A DNA stretch of 64,000 nucleotides from Saururus chinensis (GCA_035235625.1 CP141144.1:34718014-34782013), one strand, 5' to 3'; shown: positions 28,690-41,630, numbered from the stretch's first letter. Program-made: numbers and translations. Notes: generated by a model not told the origin, from the sequence alone.

Positions 28690-29290
28690 TTGTTTGTTTA
28701 CGTTGCCCCTCGTGCCCCTACGAGCGAAAAGGAGAGCGTGTCGCTTTCTCCCTTATTTTTGCTCTTCCTTCCCCCATGGAATAAAACTCTATTTTTTTTC
28801 CTCTTTCCCCATTTTTTTTCTGGCGACTTCGACTCCGGTGACAACTTCCGGCGGCCAATGACTTGAGGCCATGGCTAGATCTAGCCGTGGCCGTTGGCCA
28901 CATAAACAGTTGGCCGATGGCTTCAACAGCTAGATCTTGGCCGGCGGCTATAGAGGCCACGGCTAGATCTGGTCGTGGCCGTCATACTGGCCAGACGGCT
29001 CCAGTGGCCACGGCCTGATCTGGCTGCATTGGTTGCGGCTTGCGATGGCCATCAGCAGCGCGGCCAGATCTAGCCGTGGCTTGTGAGATTTGGCCATGGC
29101 TAGTCTGCCGGTGCTGGTGACTACAACTTCGCTGAAGAAGAAGAAGAAGACGAAGAAGGGGGATAAGGGTAATTTTTTTTTTTTGAAGTATAAGAGATAA
29201 GTGAGAGATTTTAATAAAAAAAATTGGGGTAAAGAAGAAATGAGAGACACAAGGAAAAAAGTAGGGTTTGAATAGCCTCATTCTATAACT
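28690..29290. repeat. Foldback structure with GC-rich palindromic core, 170 bp after the cyclase stop codon
   Basis: The left arm (about 28,736-28,865) and right arm (about 29,105-29,260) are imperfect inverted copies: a GTGTCGCTTTCTCC / GTGTCTCTCATTTC start, T-rich tracts, then CGACTTC...CCGGTGAC. The core (28,865-29,110) is GC-rich and repeats GGCCACGGCTAGATCTGG-type units; one 26-bp near-palindrome is 28,867-28,892 and another related unit starts at 28,955. The short frames in it are by-products. It is probably a non-autonomous DNA transposon with long inverted ends, class unknown, and may overlap the 3' untranslated region of the cyclase gene. Confidence 0.6.
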
Positions 29291-29521
29291 AATTCCCTTC
29301 TTATTTTCCTTTTAAATAATGTGAGGCTATTTGGATTAATAAAAAGAATTCTTTTGTACTTGAGGTTGGGCAGACTAGGCTTGTAGGACTTTTAGTGCCT
29401 TTTTTTTACTAAGCTTGTCATAATTTGAGTAAAGTCAGGCCAGCCCAAAGGTTGCACAGCTCATATGAGGTTTGAAAGAATACCTCATATAGGACACATG
29501 ATCATAAACTCCAGATATGCC

Positions 29522-32000
29522 TAAGGATGTCAATGGGTTGGGCTGGGCCGGCCTGTGGCCTCCCAGCCCGCCATGGGGACCTGGCTATTCTAGGCCTAGG
29601 TATCCAAGCTCAAGGGCCAGCAGGCCCGGTACCCCTAGGTTGTGGATCGGCCTATAGGCTTGCATCCCAACGACTAGGGGGAAGTTGAGGCTTTACTTCA
29701 CTGTCTTATCTACTCTTCAACTCTATCTTCCATACTCTCAAACTCAACTAATTTTTGTGCTTAACTAAATTTAAAGATTAAGGATCTCAAAGATAAGTCT
29801 TAAGCTCAAGTTAAGTAATTCAAGTTTCAACTCTCAAGCCTTCTCCTTTCCAACTCTCAACTATCAAGTCTCAAGCATAAAGTAATTTTTATTTTATAAT
29901 TTAATATTTAATCTAAGTAATTTTAATTTTAATTTAATTAACCTCCTCTTTCATATCTTAATTTGCTAATATTTTTTTTTAAAATTTTACATCTCACTAC
30001 AATGCCTCTCCTTCCTCCCACGCCAATGAAAATGGAAATGGTCTTCTTGGAATTTTTCGAAAGAGGAAATCTCTAATTTGTTGATGAAGTCGATTATGAA
30101 TGACTTCTACCAATGTTTTTGATCGCCAAGGAATTAAAAAAGCAGCAAACTTTGTAGTATAGAAGCACATGAAAAAAATTAATGTGGATTAACCCTTGAC
30201 CAACATGGAGTGAAAATCACAAAAGCTAAATGTAACTACTGGCAAACACTCTTTAACTATTGATGGTGGGGCCACCAGCCATCTTACTTGACACGTCAAA
30301 GCATTTTCTACCAAACATGGCCCGAAGGACCACAAAAAAGCCCAGCTAAGTGCTATGAGCTCCTCCACCTCTCTTACCACTTTCACTTTCAATCAAGATT
30401 TAATTTAAGAAGGAACTTGTAAAGTATGTTGTGCATGCCGAGAACCCTTCTCTATTGCCAATGATGTACTTTTTGAGAACCATTTGAGGCAAGCTATGAA
30501 CCCGACTTTTAACAAAACCTCGCACAACATTTTGAGGAAGGATATTTTCAAACTATTTAAGGAGTACAAGGTACAACTTATGATACTCTACTTACAATTT
30601 CGAGTAAAATTTGTATACCTTCTTATATTTGGACTTGTAACAAAAATGTAGGATATGCTTGTGTTACATCTTACTTGATAGATGAAGAATGACAATTACA
30701 TAAATAATAGTTTATTTCATTATGATATAATATACCTATACTACCTTGATTATTGAAAGATAATAGATCTATGTTTTAAATGAATTTTTTTTATTAAAGA
30801 TAAGATTATGCCTATAATTTTAGATAATGCTTCTTATAATAATTCTGCTATAGAACTTTTAAAATTTCATTGTGATCATGTTACTACAGTAGAATCTCTT
30901 ACATTTCATATTAGGTGCGCATGTCACATGCTTAATCTATTTGTTTAAGATGATCTAAATGTAGTTAAACCCCATATTTAATTAATTAAAGATACTTTGT
31001 TGCATATTACTTCACCTTTTAGAATACAAGAATTTTGAGAGTTGCGTAGATTGCATAAAAAGAAATATAAGAAGTTTTAATCAGTTGTTCGTCATAGGTG
31101 GAATAACACTTATTTGATGTTGCTATCACGTGTAGGATTAGAAGATATGATAATTTTTTAGGTTAATAAAAGGACATATGATCTTGGACATAATGGTGGT
31201 TGTTTTCAAATTTCTATTTTTCGATGAATTTTCTACCTATTTTTTAAGATGCTACTAAAATATTATTGGGAGCTTACTATCCTATTTGTACAATTTTAGG
31301 GCACATGTATGAAACAACTTTTGCATTTGAAAAGTATAGAAGTAAAGAAACTTTTTTATGTCTTATAGAAGAAATGAATAAATTTTTTCATAAATATTGC
31401 TCTTTTATTCCTTTGATTTACTGTTTAGGGTTTGTAATGGATATTAGGGTTAGATTAGAATGTGTACAAATATTAGATGGTATATGTTCAAACATGAGTC
31501 CTCATGCTGATAATAGTATGACGATGTGCATAGTATGGTAGCAACTACTTTACATACTTTATATAATTTTAATGTCAAGATGAAATGAACCGACTTCTTC
31601 CTCTTCTATGCCTTTTGGTTAAAAAAGTTAATACCTAGATATTACTTAAAAAAACAAAATATAATTTTAATAATAATGAATTTGATATATATTTTGTAAA
31701 TTGATTTTGGTTTTTTTATTATTGACGAAGAAAGTAGAAATTTTGACATTTTAGGTTGGTGGTAGACACATGGAAAGAGCTACCATATGTTGTTTGCCTT
31801 AACTTGTGATTTATTAACCCCCCCATATCTACTGTAACATCAAAATATACTTTTAGTACAGGAGGCAGGGTGTTGGATGATAGGCAAAGTTGATAAAGTC
31901 CAAATGTAGTGGAGGCATGCATATACTTGAAGGATTAGTTGGATGCAGAACAAATGACACAAGTTTCCAAGTTAGAAGAGAAAATGATAGAAGATTTCAC
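29522..32000 (+). mobile_element. Decayed hAT DNA transposon with transposase relic
   Basis: The left end at 29,522, TAAGGATGTCAATGGGTTGG followed by GGGCCGGCC-rich DNA, resembles plant hAT ends. Coding relics then follow in hAT order: a BED zinc-finger remnant (KCNY, then GGATSHLT-HVKA, 30,215-30,300; the second Cys of the finger is Trp and an Arg codon is a stop); a GYACVTSYLIDEE motif (30,650-30,690); DNASYNNSAIELL and CACHMLNLFV (30,820-30,950); RWNNTYLML (31,098-31,125); AFEKYRSKETFLCLIEEM with DIRVRLECVQILDGI (31,320-31,490); and a C-terminal dimerisation domain with WWQTHGKSYHML, FSTGGRVLDD and NVVEACIY (31,735-31,930). Many stops and frame changes interrupt it, so it cannot make transposase. 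The right end was not found. Confidence 0.8.
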
Positions 32001-32734
32001 AAACATGACAAAAAACATGACAATTAATTAGTACACAATGTAATTTTTTTTTTGTATTTGATAATTTGGATTATAATTACAAATGATAGATAGGTGAGTG
32101 AGTGTTAACCTAGTTGGGATGTACTTATTCTATAGTGATGAAATTCTAGCCTCTACTTTGTAATTTACAAAAATTAAATAAATCTTTTTGCCAAACAAGC
32201 CAACAAATCCACAATCTATATCCACATAGTGTGAAGGGCCATTGGACAGATTTTCCGTGACAACAAATTAACATGGAAAGCACTTTTGGCACTAGTACTT
32301 ACCTTTATATTTTTTGTATATAAAGGAAAAAAATCACAAGCCTGGGTTTACTCACATCTATGTGAGCAATCATGGGATCGATATTCAATAGTGCAAGGGG
32401 GTAGAAGCCTATCTACCTCTGAGTTATGAGCGATGCCCAGGCTAATACAATTGCACTTAAGCCTAAGCCCATATAAACGGGTCTCATATGAAAAGAACTC
32501 AATTGAAGATCAGTGTTTGCGGAAATATCCTATTAGCAAACTGAAGTGATATAGTGGGTTTTTCATTTTGATATTTTTTTAGAAAGGATTATAGAATGCG
32601 TCTCAGATGTGAAACGCCGATCAAAATGGGCTGATGCCCAATTTGTAAATATGGAAGATGGAATGTTAAGTGAAAGCCCCATTTTGCCCTTTCCTCTATA
32701 AACTTCCATCCCCTTTTCCTCCCTCCCACTCACC

Positions 32735-32935
32735 TGACAACTCTCTCCCTTCTGCTCAGAAACTCTCTCCCTTTTGCCCGAAAGCTCCCTCCCTTCTTCC
32801 TAACAACTCCCTCCTTTCTACCTGGTAGCTCCCTCCCTTTATCCTGATAGATCCCTCCCTTCTGCCTAGAAGCTTCCTTCTTTCCGCCTAGAAGCTTCCT
32901 TCTTTCTGCCTGATAGCTCCGTCCCTTCTGCCCTT
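32735..32935 (+). repeat. 25-bp minisatellite, CT-rich
   Basis: About eight diverged copies of a unit like TAGCTCCCTCCCTTCTGCC, just downstream of CCTCTATAAAC (32,694). A TATA-like box followed by a pyrimidine-rich leader resembles an LTR or transposon leader. Confidence 0.8.
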
Positions 32936-34880
32936 AGCTTTGGTTATTGCCTTTCCCCTCAAGTATGGACTAGGCGTAATTTCTAGCATAAGTTTGGCTT
33001 GCACTCTTAGATTCATTGCCCACCCACAGTTCTGGTGGCTAACTTGGCCTCTGCCCCTCACTTTTAGTAGCTAATTTTGCATTCAATTCAACAATTTGTT
33101 GACAAAAACAACAATGATGTAGGTAAAATTTGAAATGCATGGACTTTGTTTCAATGGGCTATGTTGGGATGACAGTACTTGTGATGACCAATCTTTCGAT
33201 AGCTTTACATGTAATTGACATCCAATTTAATTGCGATACATTGTATAATGGCGATGAAGTCAACAGGATGGATGTTGTGATGAGCATTGCAATGGAATGT
33301 AATGAAATACACTAGGAAGGGCAACAAAAATTTGATGGATTGAGCCATTGAAATTTCAATGCCCTTCTCCATTGGAAGTGCGATTGCCATATGAATTTTG
33401 ATGGACATGGATCAAAACCTTTATAATTGTAGCCCATATGAACAATGTTATAGGCTAGGAAAATATGCATATGATGAACAATGGAAAGCGTATGATAACA
33501 ATTGTATATAAAAACTCAAGTTGTAGTTAGCAAGTTCATGTACTATTATATCACCAAACCAATCTATATAACAAAACCCCTTAACTGGTTTATAGTTGGA
33601 CTAAACATTTGGGCCTCAAACCGAGTTGGGGGTTTTGTTGAGCAGATTTGTTGAGTGATCATCATTTTCTATTTAAAACAACTATGTGCAACCTTTGACA
33701 CTTGCACCATGAACTAGAGATGTGTAGGCCCCCATGTCTGGACCTCCCACTCTAGACTCTCATTCTTCATGTTTGATGCTTCAATTATCCCCTTGAACTC
33801 ATATTCTCCTTCAATGGCAAAGATTTTGTGCTGAAATTTTCTTCATCATATTGATGCTTTTGCAATTTTCTTTGAGTATGTGGTCTCAACAAAATTAATA
33901 TTTTCTTAATTATCATCAATACTCATGAAACAATCCATAATTATATTAAAAAAAACATTTACTTCAATGGCTTCTTTTGGTCAAACATTCACTTGCATGT
34001 TATGGTGATGGACAAAGCTCTTTCTTGTGTGTCAAAAGCATGATCATCATGTGTCCCACCACCATTTGAAAGGTCTAGATAGATGAAGTTCATACATGTC
34101 ATGATCCAATTCCCTAGATATTTAAAAAAATATTAAATAATTTACACATAAATAAATTGAACAAACAATCGTCATGAGGAAACGTGGTTGTAAATTTGAG
34201 GCATTGGATCCCTGAGTTCTGGTTGAGTCTACATAGTCAACTCATAGAAAATCTTCTTGTACTTATGTGTACAAAATATGCACAATAGAAAAACCATTTA
34301 TGAGCCAAAGCTCAATAGGCTTACTCTAAATCTACACTAAACCATCATGCACATGCAACTACATGAACCCTAAGAACTGAATAGATGCAACTACATAAGT
34401 CATACCATGGCATGAAATGCAATTCCCTTTACTCACCTTGAATAGGTTAACATGCAATATTTCATGTAATTTCATACATGAACTAAATCATACTATCAAT
34501 ATTATGCTCATACAACAATGAAACAAAAGGTACTATACAATATTCCTTGAAGATTGCATATTTCAGTCAACAAGATCTATATATTCAACTTGAGAAGTGT
34601 TCATACTTTCTAAATGAAAAACCGAATACCTACTTGTTAGTTTTAATTAAATCAAATCTTTCCATTGTTGTCCCGAGTACCTCTACAAAGTAGTTGGGTT
34701 CTTAACCACCCATATGCATTCAACACCATCCTTGAAAACATCTTACAAAACCCTTGAGCTTAAGAAAACCTATGGTGAACCACTAGGCAATTTTTCAAGT
34801 TATGCTCTTACCTGAGCTAGGAGATGTCATCACATCCCTTGTCTATAACCCTTTTTAATACCATTTGTTATCTTATTGAT
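32936..34880. other. AT-rich DNA, no gene recognised
   Basis: Only short spurious frames (for example 33,130-33,315). Probably old repeat DNA; no paired ends could be found. Confidence 0.4.
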
Positions 34881-34883
34881 ATT

Positions 34884-35270
34884 TTATGATACTTCTCATA
34901 CCCAACATATCTTATATATAGTTTGAGTATAATAACACACATAGTCATGTCATACAATAAAGACATAGTATCAAGTTATGTAAATCATTTGCAAGTAGTA
35001 TCCAACATAAGAAATTTCTCGCAAACATTGCACATGTAACACATTCATATAGTAGAGAAAATGCTAACCCTTGCATGTTATGATACTTCCTATACCCAAC
35101 ATATCCCATATAGAATTTGAATATAAGAACACATATAGGCATGTTATTAAATAGTCACATAGTGTCAAGTCATGTAAATCATTTGCATATATTATCCAAC
35201 ATAAGCAATTTCCCATACAAGTGGCACAAGTAGTACATTCATATTGCAGAAAGTATAAATCCCAATCATG
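34884..35270 (+). repeat. 194-bp tandem duplication
   Basis: Two copies, starting TTATGATACTTCTCATACC (34,884) and TTATGATACTTCCTATACC (35,078), share about 80% identity, including ATGTAAATCATTTGCA and TATCCAACATAAG. Confidence 0.85.
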
Positions 35271-35869
35271 CATATTCTAACTTGACATTTATATTCTACT
35301 ATTTAACTTTGTAGCCCTAATACACATGATGCACAAGCCATTCATAGAAGCACATAAAAACTTTACCAATTTTTATCTTATTACCCTAACATGTAAAAAC
35401 CCATTCCCACTGTATGATACATATTCATGGTGGGAAAAAAATGCTGAAAATAATTGACCAAACTCAAAACAATGGTAAAAGCTAATTACATGACAAAGCA
35501 TTATATTGCAAAACCCTATTTTTGTCTGATAGCTAGGAAAACAACCTAGAGAGCTTGAATGACCAGAAAATTTAAAAAATAACTAATTGAAAGAGTTTAG
35601 TCTTTAAAAATACTTTCGGGATCCAATCTAATCATGAAAAGCATTTAATTAGTATTTTAGAAAATTACTTCACCACTGGCTTTCTTGTGCAGTCAAGAAA
35701 CAAAGTTAATAATTCATTAAAGAATACTTACATTGACTTATGGTTTATTATATTGATCAAGCACATATGTAAATGAGTCCACATGAAATTTGGGATCAAA
35801 ATAGTTCCATGGCAGTGTGCACTAAAAGAGATTTCACAGCATCTTTTATCACCCAAATTGTCTTAGTTT

Positions 35870-36400
35870 TAAAAAATTCTTGAATCTCATTCAACTTGTT
35901 ATTATGTTTTGCATTTTCAATACATTTTGTATGCATCTTTTGATTTTTCTTGTGATAACCATTATGTGAAAAACTATGGTAAAAACTTAGTGAATTATAT
36001 GTGTGATCTCTGTGTCAAAGACTTTGAACTTTTGTACTAAGTTCTCTTAAGTTTCTCCCCATACAAGTTATATGTCTACGCAAGTCAGTTTTAGAATTTG
36101 AAGTACTAGCACCATGATCATTCAAATTTTTTGTCTTAACAAATTTAGTGATTCCTAAGGAATTTCTATTTTTTTGTCCAACATGACCTAAACCACTTTT
36201 GTCACAACCAAATTGACCACATGAGAGAATTTTATCAAGTTTCTATTTTCCTTTCACAAATTCTTTCAATTTTGAATGTGAGGTTTTCAATTCTTCTTTC
36301 ACCAATTCAATTTTCTCAAGAAACTCAATATTTTTGATCTCACATAAGCATTTGCTATGAAAAAGTTAAAAATTCTCATGTTCAGTACACAATTTTTTGC
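35870..36400 (-). mobile_element. Ty1/copia retrotransposon fossil (gag-like region)
   Basis: Read on the minus strand, 36,150-36,360 encodes a coiled-coil-like stretch followed by LDKILSCGQFGCDKSGLGH, a motif common in the gag-to-pol region of plant Ty1/copia polyproteins. A decayed zinc-knuckle-like region follows toward 35,870. No reverse transcriptase or LTR pair was identified. A broken fragment. Confidence 0.55.
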
Positions 36401-37292
36401 GGATAATGGAAAAACAAGCACTCATGATAGAGAAATTTTGGAGATAACATCTAAATTTTTTCCTAGAACAAATTGAAGAGGTCTTAATACTTTCAGAGAA
36501 ATTGTAGCTTAAAATTTTAATTGTATGGGAACAAACAAATTTGGCCTATTCCAGTGTACAGAGAAAAAATGAGAATAAACCCATGAATGTAGAAAACCTT
36601 GAGACACTTTAAAATGATTTTCAACAATTGGAGGGCATCAATACAATGTATAGCATACATCAACAAGATGAATTCAACTTAAAATCAGCACACTTTCATC
36701 ATAAATATTTCTTCCAAATCACAAGTAAGCATGCATCAATATGAAAGTGACATAAAAATCCAAACTTTTGGAATGCGGTCAAACTAAACTTGCTACTACT
36801 TCATCCATTAATAAAATATGAATCTATCATGCAAACACAAAGTTCAACTCCTAACAACATCATGGCCTAGAGAAAAAAATGGAGTAGTTCATACTTGTGA
36901 AGATAATAAGGCTCCTTCAAGTTGTAGACAAAGTCTTCTTGCTCCTATGCTTGCGTTGATTAGAAAAACTCACTCCAAAGCTTCAAACTATGGGTTTAAT
37001 AGATGATTCAATGGTGGAACAAAAAGCAAGAGAGGGTGGGAAATAGAATAAGTGGTGGCCAAGAGAGTTTCATGCCCCTAATTTCATACACGCATTTTCT
37101 AGTTCTTTTTTTTAATATGTTATAAAACATTGAATGAGATGCAACAGAATAATCATTTTATCATGAATTGTAGAAAAAAACATTTCACATTGAGGACACA
37201 ACATTCTCTTTTTCACAAATCAAGATCTAGGTTGTTTCAAAATAACTATGAGATCTACTGTTTGGCACTTTTCTATCACATAATACTATGAT
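36401..37292. other. Flank of the copia fossil, no gene recognised
   Basis: AT-rich, with only short spurious frames such as 36,818-37,006. It may be more of the same retroelement, but nothing specific can be read. Confidence 0.35.
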
Positions 37293-39098
37293 GAGGAATT
37301 GATCAAAATGGTCATGTAATACATCGTATTACAGAAAATGTCTCCTGCATTCAAGTAATACACAAAATGGCCCTATGCACATGTAAACCTCCACACATGT
37401 TGTATGAATTGTCTAAAATGCTATTTTTCTCATTTCCTTCCTTTTAACTTCACAAAGTCACTGTTTTTCATTTCCATCATCACTGGCTTTGCCTCCACCA
37501 CTGGTTACGGCGCCTCCACAACCAACTTCTTCATCTTCATCACCGCCTTTGTTTCATCTGATTTCGTCTTAACCTTCTCTGCCACTGTCACCTTCTTTTC
37601 CTCCCCTCTTATGCCACCTGCTCCTCTTCTTTTCCCTCCTCCTCCTCCTCTACCCCTTCATCCTCTCCTCTTCTCCTTTTTCTCCCTCTCCTCTCCTCCT
37701 TTGTTGTCCTCCTCCCCTTTTTATCCTTGGTCGCCTCCTCTTCCTCCTTGTCGAAGTCTAGCAAGACCAGTTATAAATTAACAATTGGATTTTGTTTATC
37801 TACAAGCTTAAATCTTTAAAAATGAACCTATGAACATGCTAAACTACTCAAAACCAAGAGTGAGTTTTATTTTGTACTTGATTTTGAGCTTTCTCTAATG
37901 CTAACTCAAACCTCATATTGACAGTCAATAGCTAATAGTTGACAATCAAATTTGCTATGATAAAGGGGATATGAAAGAAACATTTTGAGTGACAATGTCT
38001 CCTTAAGTATTTGTAATGAATTATCTTAACAAACTAATAAATAAAATGAAAATAAAGTAAATTTTAGTCATGCAACCATCGACTATCGGCTGTCTTGACT
38101 GTCAATTGTCAGTTGTTAAATGTCCCGACTATCAATTATCACACATCATAAAAGATTGTCTTTGTCGGAGAAGAAGATTCTCACTGTCGGCACAAGATAA
38201 GAAGGTAGTCTCCGGCTTAGACGTTATGACAATTGACAGTCAACAACCGATAGTCGACAATCCATGTCTAAAATTTTCTTTATTCTCATTTTATCTATGC
38301 AGTTTGTTAAGACAATTCATTGTAAATACTTAGGGAGACATTTTCGCTCATAAGGTTATCATATGTCCCCTTTATTGCAGCAAATCTGATTGTCGATTGT
38401 TGGTTGTTGATTGTCAAATATCGGCTATCAATTCGAGGTTTGGGTTAGCATTAGAGAAAGCTAAGAATCAAGAACAAATAAGACCCACTCTTAATTTTGA
38501 GTAGTTTAACATTTTCTTGGGTTCTTTTTTAAAGATTTAACGTTGTAGATAAACAAAATCAAAATTTTAATCACTCAACGTGCTAGTTTATAATTGGTCT
38601 TGTTAGATTTCGGCAAGGAGGAAGAGGAGGAGACCAAGGAGGAAATGGGGAGGAGGAGAGAGAAGGGGAGGAGAGGAGAGAGAGAAAGATGAGAAGAGCG
38701 AGGGAGGAAGAGGAGGAGAAGGAGGGGGAGGAGAGAAGGATAAGGAAGAGGGGGAGGAGAGAAGGAAAAAGAAGATGAGGAGGTGGCAGAAGAGGGGAGG
38801 AAGAGAAGGTGAAGATAGAATTGGATATAATAGAGGTAGTGGCAAAGATGACAAAGTTGGTGGTGGAGGTAGTGTAACCAGCGGCGGAGGTGGTGGAGCC
38901 GATGGTGGAGGTGGTGGAAATGAGAAACAATGACTTGGTGAAGTTAAAAGGAAGGAAATTAGAAAATAGGCATTTTAGACAATTCACACAACACGTGTGA
39001 AGGTTTACATGTGTATAGGGCCATTTTGTTTATTACTTGAAAGTTGGAGACATTTTATGTTATAAGATGTATTATAGGGCCATTTTGATCAATTTCTC
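37293..39098. mobile_element. Mutator-like foldback element, almost entirely inverted repeat
   Basis: The ends are GAGGAATTGATCAAAATGG (left) and the complement of GAGAAATTGATCAAAATGG (right). The arms remain alignable to a centre near 38,180, so each is close to 880 bp. Flanking 9-bp sequences, TACTATGAT (37,284-37,292) and TACTCTAAT (39,099-39,107), match at 7 of 9 bases; a 9-bp duplication and this type of terminus point to Mutator-like elements. No transposase is encoded. Ser/Pro-rich and Phe-rich frames at 37,404-37,781 (+) and 38,583-38,987 (-) are the same arm sequence read from each side. Subterminal GTCGACTGTCAATTGTC-like repeats lie near 38,075-38,140 and 38,225-38,265. Confidence 0.8.
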
Positions 39099-39109
39099 TA
39101 CTCTAATAA

Positions 39110-40760
39110 TCTCAATAATAAATGATTTTGATCTTAAGCTGCAAGAAGAAGACTTTGCACTACGGCTTGCCTGAAACCCTTAAAATGAACGATTCCTCTT
39201 GAAGATCAGCACCACAAGGGATGCTGACTAAACAAGTATACTCAGTGGGATTGAAAAACCAAATCAAAAATCCAACAAAGCAATCCAATAATGATGAAGC
39301 CAAGTCACACGTCTTCCAAAGCCAATATTAGACTTAAAAGAAACAAAAACTAAACATTGAAAGGTTCTCTAAACACAATAGCCTCATCTAGGATTTTAGC
39401 AACTCTAATTAGATATTGGACTACTACAAACTCAACTTCAGTCTTCTCCTGAAGCTATGCCTCGCTCCATCCACACTATGAAGCAAAGGTCCACAAGGGC
39501 TTATTGACCCAAGTGTGCGAGAGATCAACTTTCATGATCATCAAAACTTCCTGTATTACGCTGCACTGGACCATTCATCTATCGATGCTATGATCTGTTC
39601 AAACTAAACTCCAAGACTAGGGGAGCGACTCTACATATAACTCTCATTTTGGAGAGTCGGAAGACCATGATCCCTTTTTACACTATACCTTTCTGCCTAC
39701 GTAGCTAAAAAAGGCTCACTATTGGAGCAATCGAGACACTAGGATCCTTTGTCTTTGAGTGTCAAAAATGCAATAGTCAGGGGTGATTTTCCATCACAAG
39801 GATTAACACATGCATTAGGGCTTACTTAACCTTATATAATACATGCTTAACATCATCCAATTATGTGTCCAAATGCAAGGAAACCGTGCTATTATAGTAC
39901 ATATAAATATCATAAACATTAACGTAATTAATACGTAAAATCTCATGTTATCAATGAACAATCAGTAACCTTATTGACATGTTAGGCAAGGGATTGATAA
40001 CCATTAGTATCATTTCGATGCGTTGAATCCTTATCGACAATGGGTTGACTGTGAAACTACACCTCACCTATGCCACATCGATGTGCCGATCTCACTGTTA
40101 GTGACCGGTTAACACTAATGTGGCTCATCGTGTTAGTGCTGGTAATGTTCATAGTTCTCCCTTCACCAACACAATCACCAACATATCGATGGTTATGTTG
40201 TGGTCAAGAAGAAAAATAAATAGAGACGATACCGATTCTCTGAATAATTTCTTTCAACGCAATAGAGTAAAGCCTTCACAAATATCAAGTTATATGTAGT
40301 TTATACTAAAAAATGGGCTATGGAACCATCATAAAATGAAATCATTGTTACTGCACCATGTACAAATTTTTTTTAGAGAAATCTTCCATGCATACATATA
40401 ACTAATTAAGAATCCGAGGATGAATAAAGATCACGTAAAACAAAGATTAAACAAGGGAAAGAGGGTAGGTCCTACCTTGAATCCACACAAACTCTCTTCC
40501 TAGAGCAAGTCCTTTGCTGATATGCTCTGAACGCCCCACTCATGTTTGGACTCCACATAGAGATTTCCCATTATTTTCCAAAATAACCAAAACTTATAGT
40601 TTCACTGAAGCAACCATCGACGTACTGATGCCTACCGATAGTTAAAAACATTGTTCAATAATGAGAACACTTACATGTCGGTGGCTTTCTAGTGAAAAGG
40701 AAAATTTAGAAAAAAAAGATTATATTTTTTTATTAAAAAATACGGGGTGACACATAGAAA
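39110..40760 (-). repeat. Family B long repeat, copy 1
   Basis: Aligns by eye with 41,640-43,470 and 46,190-48,010. Shared landmarks are CAAGGGATGCTGACT with a TATACTCAGTGGGAT block (39,218-39,250), CTCCTGAAGC (39,447), CTTCCTGTATTACGCTGCACTGGACC (about 39,546-39,573), a TTTACACTATACC block (39,678), and repeats about CACCAACATGTTGGTGG. On the minus strand it would begin TGTGTCACCCCGTATTTTTT (near 40,755), the start expected of a long plant LTR. Fossil repeat; no coding domain. Confidence 0.55.
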
Positions 40761-40999
40761 GAGAAGAGAGAGTTGCCATGGGGTGAGAGAGATAGTTTGT
40801 CTCCTACATAGGGTGATTTCCCAGTTAATGAGGATTCCTAATTTGATTTGATCCTCCAATTCCAGCTAATTAGAATTTGACCTTACAAAATCTAAAATTT
40901 CCCAACCAAAAAAGGATAGCCACTTACTTGGCTCCGAACTCAAGCTAGTCAGCAAGCTGGTGGACCTATTCAGTGCACGCCTTGCCCATCTACTAGCTG

Positions 41000-41630
41000 T
41001 TTACCCGCTTAACCTCTTAGCCTATTACCTACTTGTTTAAAACTTGTTTTTTCTATCTAGTTTCTTCTCAATTAATTACATATAGCCCCGATCAATCGGT
41101 TAAAAAATCTTGGGTCCACTTCAGTCCATGGATCCATGCCCATGTTCAGGTCAATACAACTCAACTTGTGCCCGAGTCCTATTTCTAATCAAAAGTGAAT
41201 TTTCTAGTCAAGGTACTAGGGTTTTAGTCAGCTGAGTCGACCACTCCATCTCCACACTCCTGGCTAAATTAGAAAAATTCATGGTAGTCATGGGGTAAAG
41301 TTGGTGCACTCCTTGTGGTCCGTATTATCTCAATGCCTGAATTTTCACACCTTTTCATGTCTTCATTTTTTTCTAGTTTTCATGAAAATATTTTCTTTCA
41401 AATGGAAATTTAAAAAATACTCCCCTTCATACCATGCATTGACAAAATCATATTATGCGTTCACAAAATATTAAAATATCAAATCAAGTATTGAGAACCA
41501 TCTCTTTTACAAATATTTCTTGTGTAATAAATAATCATATAAATATCTAAAATATTCAAATATTCATAGAATCCACAACTATGTACTTATTTGATACATA
41601 TGCACAAGCTAATGAAAAGATTAATGACAC
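41000..41630. other. Spacer between family B copies
   Basis: AT-rich, no ORF and no recognised element. Confidence 0.35.

Noticed and set aside
28718-29281. Minus-strand ORFs after the cyclase gene as a possible antisense gene
   Set aside because: They coincide with the foldback arms and core, and no recognisable domain or splice pattern exists.
37404-38987. Pro/Ser/Phe-rich ORFs of 125 and 134 codons
   Set aside because: They are the two inverted arms of the same foldback element read from opposite strands; composition is low-complexity and there is no domain.
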